Shown: in pieces, positions 1-5,950 of the stretch | Position numbering within the stretch: the first letter of the stretch is position 1 | Layout: every line of letters begins with the position of its first letter | Origin: Methanoculleus sp. | GTDB lineage: Archaea > Halobacteriota > Methanomicrobia > Methanomicrobiales > Methanoculleaceae | Direction: 5' to 3' | Assembly (NCBI GenBank): GCA_028698765.1 | Contig: JAQVVW010000062.1 | Location: 1-7,435 of the forward strand | DNA: 7,435 bases | Position numbers and translations under genes: made by a program | Notes under the pieces: generated by a model | What the model saw: the letters and a program-made list of their open reading frames with translations, nothing else | Database searches by the model: none | Told to the model about the DNA's origin: nothing

Positions 1-188
1 TGCTCAACCTGACTCCGATCTCGGATGTCGTGGGAAAACAGCCCTCCGCAGACGATGCCGCGTGGCACGTTCTGGCGGGCATCGAGATCGATACGGAACC
101 CGGCTGGTCACGGCCCGGGGAACTACCGGCGTCCTCCCTCCCCTGGGGTCACCTCGTCTTCATCCGTAAAGCGACGGGAGCGGCCTGA
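1..188 (+). CDS. 3' end of an unrecognised protein-coding gene (partial)
   Basis: Reading from base 3, a frame stays open for 61 codons to a TGA at 186-188; the start lies outside the window. The visible C terminus contains the stretch AWHVLAGIEIDTEPGW and ends in HLVFIRKATGAA, a mixed hydrophobic/polar composition typical of a folded cytosolic domain, with GC-rich codons like the main body of the window. The ending (beta-strand-like HLVFIRKA after a proline-rich turn) is reminiscent of the last strand of class I SAM-dependent methyltransferases, but no catalytic motif is present, so no function is assigned. The stop overlaps the ATG of the next small ORF as TGATG, suggesting translational coupling. 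The overlapping ATG-initiated frame at 25-351 is arginine/serine-rich and judged a shadow. Confidence 0.6.
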   Translation, partial: LNLTPISDVVGKQPSADDAAWHVLAGIEIDTEPGWSRPGELPASSLPWGHLVFIRKATGAA

Positions 189-364
189 TGCCGGAGGGTC
201 GGGCGGCGGTCCCTCTCCACATGGAATACAAAAGTTTCGGGACGCCCATGAGTGTCGATCTGGAACCCTGGTATTCAACCAACGTTCCCTACGAGATCAT
301 GCGGTATTGCTGGGTCGACATCATTCAGAATCCAACACGAGTACGACTTAACACCTATAATTGA
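188..364 (+). CDS. Small hypothetical protein, 58 aa, coupled to the upstream gene
   Basis: The ATG at 188 overlaps the preceding stop (TGATG), with a GGGAG ribosome-binding-like motif at 176-180, about 7 bases upstream. The 58-residue product has no membrane segment or signal peptide. After about ten residues it becomes rich in aromatic and polar residues (DLEPWYSTNVPYEIMRYCWV), which looks like genuine protein rather than a noise frame. A second in-frame ATG at 221 coincides with the point where base composition drops from GC-rich to about half GC. The stop (362-364) lies 10 bases before the lipoprotein start at 375, so the three reading frames could form one operon. I do not recognise a family. 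It may be an intact small protein or the surviving end of a decayed larger gene. Confidence 0.42.
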   Translation: MPEGRAAVPLHMEYKSFGTPMSVDLEPWYSTNVPYEIMRYCWVDIIQNPTRVRLNTYN

Positions 365-374
365 TGGTGGCCGG

Positions 375-980
375 ATGAAAGAAACGATTTTCATTTTTTG
401 TGTGTTAACTCTTCTGTTGCTCGGATCAGGCTGTACTGAAAGCATCAATAGGAATTCCCCAGTGGATGAAGGCCCTGCGGTAATTCTGCGTTATGAAAGC
501 GGAAACCTGTCGATCCCCATTGACACCTCGCAGATCGAAGTTATAGATCCGGACAACTCCACGGCGAACGTCACGCCGATCGTTGCCATTCTCCTTGATG
601 ATCAGCGAACCGGGATCCTGCTCGAAAATGGATGGAAGATCACAACTGCTTCTAAGAAAACAGACGAACATGACCCGAACCTGGCGTATGTCGACGTGGA
701 ATTTGAAAAAGAAGGGTTATCATTCTTCATCAAAGTCGATGAAACGGCGAACAGAACGCTTGAAGGACATTCGGGGGCCAAACTATGGGTTACGGATCGC
801 ATCTCAGGCCCTCGTCCCGAAGATTACCACCAGTGGAAAAGGTTTGACGAAAATTCCTCGATGATTTATACCATATTCGACCATAAAACCGATAGAACGG
901 TTATGATCTATAACAAAACAATGATCTTCTATCTTTACCCGTCATATGCGACCATCGATATCGAGGGGCTGAATGATTGA
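375..980 (+). CDS. Secreted lipoprotein of unknown function
   Basis: The product is 201 aa from the ATG at 375. This start is preferred over an in-frame ATG at 252 because it puts a classic lipoprotein signal at the N terminus: short charged start (MKE), hydrophobic core at residues 5-16, and lipobox-like GSGC ending at Cys20. A GGTGG motif lies at 366-370, 4 bases upstream. The extension from 252 would bury this signal and overlaps the other small ORF. The mature part (about 181 residues) is polar and beta-rich in appearance, with no further membrane span. It carries six N-x-S/T sequons (NLS, NST, NVT, NRT, NSS, NKT), fitting an extracellular, possibly N-glycosylated protein anchored outside the cell. 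Codons are clearly more AT-rich than in the neighbouring genes. No enzymatic motif or known domain is recognised; a surface-exposed binding or structural role is only a guess. Confidence 0.75.
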   Translation: MKETIFIFCVLTLLLLGSGCTESINRNSPVDEGPAVILRYESGNLSIPIDTSQIEVIDPDNSTANVTPIVAILLDDQRTGILLENGWKITTASKKTDEHDPNLAYVDVEFEKEGLSFFIKVDETANRTLEGHSGAKLWVTDRISGPRPEDYHQWKRFDENSSMIYTIFDHKTDRTVMIYNKTMIFYLYPSYATIDIEGLND

Positions 981-1001
981 GATGGCAGCCTTGGAAATGT
1001 G

Positions 1002-1036
1002 CCACCCCGGCTTCTCCGGCCCCTTCTGCCGGGTGG
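1002..1036. terminator. Inverted repeat downstream of the lipoprotein gene
   Basis: The arms ccaccccggc (1002-1011) and gccgggtgg (1028-1036) pair over nine bases with one bulged C, around a 16-base loop. It lies 22 bases past the lipoprotein stop in a gap between convergent genes, so a transcript-end or stabilising hairpin is possible. No T-tract follows, and archaeal termination usually relies on T-runs, so the role is uncertain. Confidence 0.3.
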
Positions 1037-1125
1037 TTCAAGTCCGATCCCACGATGTTGCGGTTATCTCAGTGATCTCCGAATACGGGGCCTATTCAAG
1101 GGTATGGTCATCAAAGCAAATTACC

Positions 1126-1177
1126 GGAGGGATATGAAATGAACGGAAAAATGGAACGCAGGCATTCTCCAGCCTGA
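1126..1177 (+). other. Strong Shine-Dalgarno followed by a 12-codon ORF (leader peptide or gene remnant)
   Basis: A GGAGG at 1126-1130 is followed by ATG at 1134 (stopped after two codons) and by ATG at 1139, which opens 12 codons (MNGKMERRHSPA) to a TGA at 1175-1177. Spacing from GGAGG to the second ATG is 8 bases, so the initiation signal is good while the reading frame is very short. No gene on this strand follows before the convergent minus-strand hydrolase gene, so a leader-peptide role has no obvious target. A decapitated gene start left by a rearrangement, or chance, is more likely. Confidence 0.2.
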
Positions 1178-1220
1178 CACGTGCCACGCGCGTCGATGTG
1201 AGCTTGACCCTCCCGCCCCC

Positions 1221-1949
1221 CTACTCCCAGCAGAACGTCTCCATATCGTACCCGGCGTGCGGCATCCCCGGCGGGACCATGTGGCTCATGTGGACGCACC
1301 GGTAGTCCCTCGCCCCGACGTCGCGGGCGAACCTGACCGCCTCGGTGTAGTTCATGTGTTTGGTGATATTGTAGCCCTCGGGAACGAGGGCATCGACGAA
1401 GAGGAGATCGATATCGGTATTTTTGAGGAGTTCCCTGCTCTTCTCCGGGATATCCTCCCGCGTGTCGGCGGTGTAGGCAACCGTCACGTCGTCGTGCTCG
1501 ATGCGGAGACCGCAGGTGTAGACCGGCGGGTGGTTCACCTCGAAGAAGGTAAACGTCACGCCGAAGAGGTCGAAGGGTTCGTAGACCGGAACCGGGTGCT
1601 TCTCGAACGGCAGGAAGTGGAGATATCGCGAGCAGTAGTCCATCACCGGCGGCGGCGCGTAGGCCGGAGGCACCTTCTGCACCCGGTAGAACTCCCCGAA
1701 CCCGATGAAGTGGTCGTAGTGTCCGTGCGACCAGAGGACGGCATCGATACGGGGGGAACAGGCCCGGAGAAGCTGCTGGCGGAGATCCGGGGACGACTCG
1801 ATGAGGATGTGCTTCTCCTCAATCTCGACGAGGAGGGACGTCCGGAGCCTCGACCGCCCCGCCGCGACCATCGCCCGGCAGTTCTCGCAGTCGCACCCCA
1901 CCTTCGGCGTCCCGATGGCGTCCCCGGTCCCGAGCAGCGTGATCCGCAT
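1221..1949 (-). CDS. PhnP-like metallo-beta-lactamase-fold phosphodiesterase/hydrolase
   Basis: This 242-aa, full-length MBL-fold protein opens with the MRITLLGTGDAIGTP strand typical of the PhnP/RNase Z-like branch. The metal motif H-x-H-x-D-H is H75-G-H77-Y-D79-H80; further likely ligands are H140 (in NHPP), D162 (YTADT) and H220. Cysteines C19, C21 and C24 (GCDCENC) plus H223, three residues after H220, reproduce the structural zinc site known from E. coli PhnP (Cys-x-Cys-x2-Cys plus a histidine three residues after an active-site histidine). PhnP hydrolyses 5-phosphoribosyl 1,2-cyclic phosphate in phosphonate breakdown, but no other phn gene is visible, so the substrate here is open; another cyclic phosphodiester is plausible. 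The start codon lies one base after the stop of the AAA+ ATPase gene, implying cotranscription and coupled translation. It is the last gene of the cluster. Subfamily assignment is firm; substrate is inference. Confidence 0.87.
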   Translation of the reverse strand: MRITLLGTGDAIGTPKVGCDCENCRAMVAAGRSRLRTSLLVEIEEKHILIESSPDLRQQLLRACSPRIDAVLWSHGHYDHFIGFGEFYRVQKVPPAYAPPPVMDYCSRYLHFLPFEKHPVPVYEPFDLFGVTFTFFEVNHPPVYTCGLRIEHDDVTVAYTADTREDIPEKSRELLKNTDIDLLFVDALVPEGYNITKHMNYTEAVRFARDVGARDYRCVHMSHMVPPGMPHAGYDMETFCWE

Positions 1950-1950
1950 C

Positions 1951-3252
1951 TCAGCGCCCGGTCCGGATGACGTTGCGCTCCTCCGCCCGGAGGAGACCCT
2001 GCTCGACGTCCACGGGGCTGACCTGGTGCCGGTCCTCCATCAGCGCCGAGATCACCGCCTCTTTCATCATCATCCGGAGGTCAGAGCCCGAGAACCCCTC
2101 CGTCCGGGCGGCAAGGTCCGCGAAGTCGCAGTCGCACTCGATCGTGGCGGCGACCTTCTCAAGGATCGCCTGTCGCATCGCCTGGTCCGGGAGCGGGAAC
2201 TCGACGACTTCGTCGAACCGCCGCCAGGCCGCCTCGTCGAGGATCCTCGGGTGGTTCGTCGCCCCGATAAGGAGGACGCCGTTCTTGACGAAACTGATCT
2301 GGTCGATGTTCTTGAGGAGCATGTTCACCGCGCGCTTCATCGCGCCGTGATCATCGCTGACCCGGGTCTTCGCGACGAAGTCGAACTCGTCGATGAAGAG
2401 GATGCAGGGGGTGAGTTTCTTCGCGAGATCGAAGATCCGGTCGATGTTCTTCGATGTCTCGCCGAGATACTGGGAGGTGACCATCGCGAGACGGACTTCG
2501 AGCACCGGCATGTGGAGTTCCCGCGACATCGCGAGCGCAAGCGAGGTCTTCCCGGTTCCGGGCGGGCCGACGAAGAGGAGCCTGCCGAACTCGTAGATGC
2601 CGTGCCGCTTCAGGTAGTCGCGGTGCTCGAGGGCAACGCCGATCTTCTTGATCATCTCCTCCTGGCGCGGTGTGCAGACCAGTTTCGCAAGCGAGTACTC
2701 GACCTCGTCCGGCGCGCTGATGATGATCAGGTCGCGGGCCTCCCGCATCTCCTCGCTCTCAGCGATGATCCGCGAAACCCTCCCCTCAACGTACTCCTTC
2801 GTATCCTCGAACCGGCGGTTTTTCGCCCGGGTTTCGCGGTAACTGACCTCGATACCGTCTTTCCCATCGAAGAAGTACGCGAGAACGGGGTTCACCCCGA
2901 TCCTCTCCTTCCCGCCCTTCTTGAGGAACCACCCCGCCGCCGTATCGAGCGAGGGCAGACTCAGCCGCTGCCCGAAATCATCGTAGCCGACGAACGGGTT
3001 TGCGCGAACCGCCTGGCAGACGGAGTCCGGGGTCTCGAACACCTTCCTGATCGCCCCCTCGCTCACGATCAGGGGACGCTTCACCTCGGACTTTCCGCTA
3101 CCCCCGGCACCGAAGAACTCCCGACAGCGCGGGCTGAGGTCGTTGATATCGAGTTCCTCGTTCCGGTTGAATATCTCCGCGGTGAGCAGGAGTTCCATGA
3201 TAGCGAGGACGTCACGTGTACCTGTGTCGCCGGTCATATTATGAGCAGACAT
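1951..3252 (-). CDS. AAA+ ATPase with an uncharacterised N-terminal region
   Basis: From the ATG at 3252 the product is 433 aa. The C-terminal half is one classic AAA module: Walker A GPPGTGKT at 229-236, aromatic pore-loop candidate SQYLGET with Tyr262, Walker B ILFIDE with D288/E289, sensor-1 GATN with Asn333, arginine-finger region WRRFD (R344/R345), and GFSGSDL at 386-392 in the small helical domain. This resembles single-module protein-remodelling AAA ATPases (Vps4/spastin/Cdc48-like) that act as rings and pull on protein substrates. The N-terminal about 200 residues lack the PAN coiled-coil/OB or Cdc48 N-domain signatures I know and probably set substrate choice. The start is uncertain: ATGs at 3306, 3267, 3252 and 3237 are in frame. 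A GGTGAG at 3280-3285 lies 12 bases before the 3267 ATG, and 3306 would overlap the upstream gene. It sits 28 bases after the methionine aminopeptidase gene and 1 base before the MBL hydrolase gene, so it probably belongs to their transcript. Confidence 0.85.
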   Translation of the reverse strand: MSAHNMTGDTGTRDVLAIMELLLTAEIFNRNEELDINDLSPRCREFFGAGGSGKSEVKRPLIVSEGAIRKVFETPDSVCQAVRANPFVGYDDFGQRLSLPSLDTAAGWFLKKGGKERIGVNPVLAYFFDGKDGIEVSYRETRAKNRRFEDTKEYVEGRVSRIIAESEEMREARDLIIISAPDEVEYSLAKLVCTPRQEEMIKKIGVALEHRDYLKRHGIYEFGRLLFVGPPGTGKTSLALAMSRELHMPVLEVRLAMVTSQYLGETSKNIDRIFDLAKKLTPCILFIDEFDFVAKTRVSDDHGAMKRAVNMLLKNIDQISFVKNGVLLIGATNHPRILDEAAWRRFDEVVEFPLPDQAMRQAILEKVAATIECDCDFADLAARTEGFSGSDLRMMMKEAVISALMEDRHQVSPVDVEQGLLRAEERNVIRTGR

Positions 3253-3280
3253 ATTTGCGCGCGGCATCAATAAGCGTAAC

Positions 3281-4162
3281 TCACCGGGTGGTGACCTCGC
3301 ACCCATCAGCGGTGACGATCATGGTGTGCTCCGCCTGCGAGACGAACGAGCCCGGCAGGTCGTGCAGCACCGGGAAGGGATGGAGCGTCCCGTTCCGCAC
3401 GAGCGTGGAGAGCCCGATCTCGACCTTGTCGCCCGGAACCCAGCGGCGGGAGAACGGGAGCCCCCGGCGCGGCCGGGCGGCCTCGAGGATCCGCCTTGCC
3501 GACGGGAGGCGTGCGGGCCGGGCTGCGATCTGTTTATAGATCTCCACCCGCGACGCTTCGGCGACCTTCCCCGACCCCGTTGTGGCGAAGGGCTCGACTG
3601 CAAAGACCATCCCCTCCTCGAGGACGGTGCCGCCGTTCATCGCGACGTTCGGGATCATGGGTTTCCCGTGGAGATCGTAGCGGTCGAGGCCGTGCCCGGT
3701 GAGGTTTCCGACCGGTTTGTAGCCGTGCTCCTCGATCGCCGCCTGGATGATCGTCCCGAGCTCTCCCGTGACGACCCCCGGCCGGACAGCGCCGATCGCC
3801 GCTTCGAGGGCCGCCCGGGACGCCTCGACGAGCGGGCCGTGGTCGCCGAGGTCGACGGTCATGGCGGTGTCGGCGATGTAGCCGTCGACGTGTATCCCGA
3901 GATCGACCTTGATGAGGTCGCCCCGGGCGAAGACCCGCTCGTCGCCGGGCATGGCGGTGTCGTGCGCCGCGGCCTCGTTCGAGGAGACGTTCAGGGGGAA
4001 GGCGAGCAGCGCCCCCTCTTCTGCCACCATATTCTCCGTCTCTTCGACCATATCGAGGAGGAACGCCCCCTCTTTCACGAGCCCCGCACCCCGGCGGAGC
4101 ACCCGCCTTGCCAGCGCCCCTGCTTCCCGGTAGGCGTCGTAGACTTCGTCATCCATGATCAT
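3281..4162 (-). CDS. map: Methionine aminopeptidase, type II (M24A family)
   Basis: This 293-aa cytosolic enzyme removes the initiator methionine from nascent proteins when the second residue is small. Length and order match archaeal type II enzymes. Expected dinuclear metal ligands are present: D87 (KVDLG) and D98 (YIADT), 11 residues apart, H157 (LTGHGLD), E190 (FAVEPF) and E278 (SQAEHT). H67 (AAAHDT) and H165 (DLHG) fit the substrate-side histidines. The helical insert that defines type II is visible, including the family sequence RPARLPSARRILE at 215-227. The start at 4162 overlaps the upstream peptidase stop as ATGA, and GAGGAG lies 8 bases upstream. An alternative ATG at 4156 would have less favourable spacing. 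It is therefore coupled to another M24-fold peptidase upstream, and the AAA+ ATPase gene follows after 28 bases. Identification is firm. Confidence 0.95.
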   Translation of the reverse strand: MIMDDEVYDAYREAGALARRVLRRGAGLVKEGAFLLDMVEETENMVAEEGALLAFPLNVSSNEAAAHDTAMPGDERVFARGDLIKVDLGIHVDGYIADTAMTVDLGDHGPLVEASRAALEAAIGAVRPGVVTGELGTIIQAAIEEHGYKPVGNLTGHGLDRYDLHGKPMIPNVAMNGGTVLEEGMVFAVEPFATTGSGKVAEASRVEIYKQIAARPARLPSARRILEAARPRRGLPFSRRWVPGDKVEIGLSTLVRNGTLHPFPVLHDLPGSFVSQAEHTMIVTADGCEVTTR

Positions 4163-5289
4163 AGCGTGAGCTCCTCTCTGTATTGGGTGAACCGGTCGAA
4201 CCCGGTCTGTGTCACCGCGCCCATATCCTCCAGGCGGACGCCCCCGGTCCCGGGGTAGTAGAGCCCCGGTTCGATCGTGATGACGTTTCCCGGGACGAGC
4301 ACCCCGCCCTGGGGGCCGAGCGACGGCTCTTCGTGCACCTCGAGCCCGACGCCGTGGCCGAGGCTGTGGGTGAACCCCTGCGTGTTGCTCTCGTAGCCGC
4401 GGTCGCGGAAGAACTCGACCGTCGCGCGGTAGAGGTCGGCGCCGACAGCACCGGCACGGAGCATCGATACGGCGTGGGATTTTGCGTCCCTGACGGCCTC
4501 GTACATCTCCCGGACTGCGGGGGACGGTTCGCCTTTCACGAACGTCCGGGTCATGTCGGCGTGGTAGCCGGTCAGTTCGTCCTGCGGGTAGATGTCGATG
4601 ACGATCGGTTCGTTCTCCAGGAGCGATCCTGCGCCGGAACTGTGCGGAAGGGCGGTGTCGAGACCACAGGAGACAATGGTCTCGGTCGCGCGGCAGCCGT
4701 GGGCGAGAAGGTAGGCGTGCATCTCGGCGCGGACGGCCTCAGAGGTGAGGGGCGCGCCGTCCCGGTAAAGGACGCCGCCTTTCGGGACGGATGACCGGAT
4801 GAGCGCGATCCCGCGCTTCATCGCGGCCTCGGTGGCCCGCTGGACCGACCGTATCCGCTCGATCTCCTCCGGCGTCTTGACCGCCCGCATCGCCTCGACC
4901 GCCCCCCGCTCGTCGAGCACGACCGGCTGGAACGATTCAAGTTCCCGTGCGAGGGCAAGCGGGAAGTTCGCGGGGACGAGGACGGGGCCGCCAGCGAGGT
5001 CGGCGAGCATGTGGGCGGTCGCGCGCCAGCGCGGCTCTCCGGCCTTGATGTAATCGAGGTAGCCTGCGTGAGCGCGGGTGATGACCGCCGCCGTAGATTC
5101 GCGGACGGCACGTTCATGCTCCATCTGCGGGACGACGATCATCCCGCGCTCGCCCGGCTTCTGGACGTAGACCACGGGATCGGTGGTGCGGAACCGGGTC
5201 AGGTAGCGCACGTTGGCATCTATGGACGAGCCGTAGGCCGCGTATGCCGCTGCACCTGCGTCCCGGATAGCCGAATCCAGTCCATTCAT
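4159..5289 (-). CDS. Xaa-Pro aminopeptidase/dipeptidase-like M24 peptidase
   Basis: The 376-aa product has a creatinase/prolidase-type N-terminal domain (about residues 1-130) and a C-terminal pita-bread catalytic domain. Metal ligands are D232 (VIDIYP), D245 (GYHADMTRT), H312 (LGHGVG), E340 (TIEPGLY) and E354 (RLEDMG), with H216 (ALPH) and H319 (EVHEEP) as likely substrate or transition-state histidines. The family cleaves bonds next to proline, either Xaa-Pro dipeptides or an N-terminal residue before proline; sequence alone does not tell which. The two aspartates are 13 apart rather than the common 11, because the loop reads IYPQDELTGYHA. The start at 5289 is chosen over the longer frame from 5361, which would run across the divergent promoter and into the neighbouring gene. 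It is the first gene of the leftward cluster and its stop overlaps the methionine aminopeptidase start by 4 bases. Confidence 0.9.
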   Translation of the reverse strand: MNGLDSAIRDAGAAAYAAYGSSIDANVRYLTRFRTTDPVVYVQKPGERGMIVVPQMEHERAVRESTAAVITRAHAGYLDYIKAGEPRWRATAHMLADLAGGPVLVPANFPLALARELESFQPVVLDERGAVEAMRAVKTPEEIERIRSVQRATEAAMKRGIALIRSSVPKGGVLYRDGAPLTSEAVRAEMHAYLLAHGCRATETIVSCGLDTALPHSSGAGSLLENEPIVIDIYPQDELTGYHADMTRTFVKGEPSPAVREMYEAVRDAKSHAVSMLRAGAVGADLYRATVEFFRDRGYESNTQGFTHSLGHGVGLEVHEEPSLGPQGGVLVPGNVITIEPGLYYPGTGGVRLEDMGAVTQTGFDRFTQYREELTL

Positions 5290-5314
5290 TCTATCAACTC
5301 TTCCGCTGAAACCA

Positions 5315-5326
5315 CAAGTACTTTTA
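5315..5326. promoter_or_regulatory. Shared divergent TATA-like element between peptidase operon and membrane-protein gene
   Basis: The only AT-rich box well placed in the 59-base gap between the divergent starts (5289 minus, 5349 plus) is caagtactttta, containing the palindrome AAGTACTT at 5316-5323. Its centre is about 26 bases before the plus-strand ATG, which would give a leaderless mRNA. It is about 32 bases before the minus-strand ATG, giving a leader of roughly six bases. Neither start has a clear Shine-Dalgarno sequence, in keeping with this. Promoter assignment is inferred from archaeal TATA-to-start distances. Confidence 0.45.
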
Positions 5327-5348
5327 CCCCGGCGTTCAAGTATGAATA

Positions 5349-5582
5349 ATGGATGAGGCAACCAAACAGGTCTTCAAGGCAAAGTTCGTCATGCTGACGG
5401 TCATGCTCAACGTCATCGTCCTCTGCTTCGCCATGGGTGTCTTCGTCCTCTTCCGGTTCGCGCCCGAGGGGACCACCGGCCTTGCGATCGGTCTTCTCCT
5501 CCTCGGGGTAGGGGCAATCTTCTCCCTATCGTTCCGGAAGCAGTATGCCCGGACGAAGGTCTGGTTGCACGAACAACCATAA
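5349..5582 (+). CDS. Small two-helix membrane protein of unknown function
   Basis: The 77-aa product has two predicted membrane segments: about residues 13-36 (VMLTVMLNVIVLCFAMGVFVLF core) and 43-61, separated by a short APEGTTG turn. The C-terminal tail (SFRKQYARTKVWLHEQP) is basic, so both ends probably face the cytoplasm by the positive-inside rule. The ATG at 5349 is favoured because ATG at 5342 runs into a stop after four codons. No Shine-Dalgarno is visible and a TATA-like box lies about 26 bases upstream, so a leaderless transcript is likely. It is followed after 31 bases by a winged-helix regulator gene, and transcribed away from the peptidase cluster. No family is recognised; a partner or target of the regulator is a reasonable but unproven idea. 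Confidence 0.78.
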   Translation: MDEATKQVFKAKFVMLTVMLNVIVLCFAMGVFVLFRFAPEGTTGLAIGLLLLGVGAIFSLSFRKQYARTKVWLHEQP

Positions 5583-5584
5583 TA

Positions 5585-5597
5585 GTGCGCGCGGCAC
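5585..5597. repeat. GC-rich inverted repeat upstream of the winged-helix gene
   Basis: GTGC-gcgcg-GCAC lies between the membrane-protein stop and the regulator start, within a run of alternating GC (to about 5609). It could be a small hairpin or an operator half-site pair for autoregulation by the downstream winged-helix protein; four-base arms are too short to decide. Confidence 0.25.
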
Positions 5598-5613
5598 TCG
5601 CGCGGGCAAACCC

Positions 5614-5913
5614 ATGCTGGCAAAGATCAAATCCGAAATCGAACTCGTCTCAAGGCACCTGGAGGTGATCCGGGCGGTCGTGGAGTACCAGCCCATCGGC
5701 ATCATGAAACTCGCCGAGATCCTGGATCTCCCCTACCACCGGGTCCGCTACTCGCTGCGGATCCTGGAGCAGGAGGGCTACATCCGCGCCTCGCCGGCCG
5801 GCGCGGTGGCGACGCCGCTCGCGGCCGACCTTCTCGTTACTCTGGACGCCGAGGTCGACGAACTGATCGGTCTTCTCCGGGTTATCCAGGAAGAGAATTC
5901 CCGTAACGTTTAA
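5614..5913 (+). CDS. Winged-helix DNA-binding transcriptional regulator
   Basis: The 99-aa product consists of little more than a winged helix. Helix 1 is about residues 10-24 (LVSRHLEVIRAVVEY), helix 2 about 29-38 (GIMKLAEILDL), the recognition helix about 41-53 (YHRVRYSLRILEQ), then EGYI and a wing (RASPAGAVATPLA, 59-71). A C-terminal amphipathic helix (78-95, AEVDELIGLLRVIQEE) could mediate dimerisation. The layout is like ArsR/PadR-type and archaeal PhiH-like small regulators, but the exact family cannot be named. The start at 5614 (MLAKIKSE) is chosen because upstream codons of the longer frame from 5545 overlap the membrane-protein gene and encode an arginine-rich sequence unlike a domain. 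No Shine-Dalgarno is seen. A TATA-like ataatag at 5578-5585 could give it its own nearly leaderless transcript. Confidence 0.8.
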   Translation: MLAKIKSEIELVSRHLEVIRAVVEYQPIGIMKLAEILDLPYHRVRYSLRILEQEGYIRASPAGAVATPLAADLLVTLDAEVDELIGLLRVIQEENSRNV

Positions 5914-5936
5914 TACGGTTCAGTCAAGATATTATA
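5909..5936 (+). promoter_or_regulatory. Candidate promoter of the tRNA-Asn gene
   Basis: Two AT-rich boxes precede the tRNA: TTTAATA at 5909-5915, overlapping the regulator's stop codon, and ATATTATA at 5929-5936. The first would start transcription about 12 bases before the mature 5' end, the second inside the tRNA by the usual spacing, so the first is slightly favoured. Confidence 0.4.
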
Positions 5937-5950
5937 GAGCACTATCTCGT

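Noticed and set aside
25..351. 108-codon plus-strand frame at the left edge
   Set aside because: Composition is Arg/Ser/Gly/Pro noise and it conflicts with the frame ending at 188 and the coupled small ORF.
1257..1970. 237-codon plus-strand frame opposite the MBL hydrolase gene
   Set aside because: Low-complexity Arg/Val/Glu product and no ribosome binding site; the opposite strand is clearly coding.
1801..3273. 490-codon plus-strand open frame opposite the AAA+ ATPase gene
   Set aside because: It is antisense to a gene with a full set of AAA+ motifs; its product is a run of Arg, Asp, Glu, Pro and Val with no motif, as expected from a GC-rich mirror frame.
3326..4258. 310-codon plus-strand open frame opposite the methionine aminopeptidase gene
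   Set aside because: Same kind of GC-rich antisense shadow; the minus strand carries all metal ligands of the peptidase.
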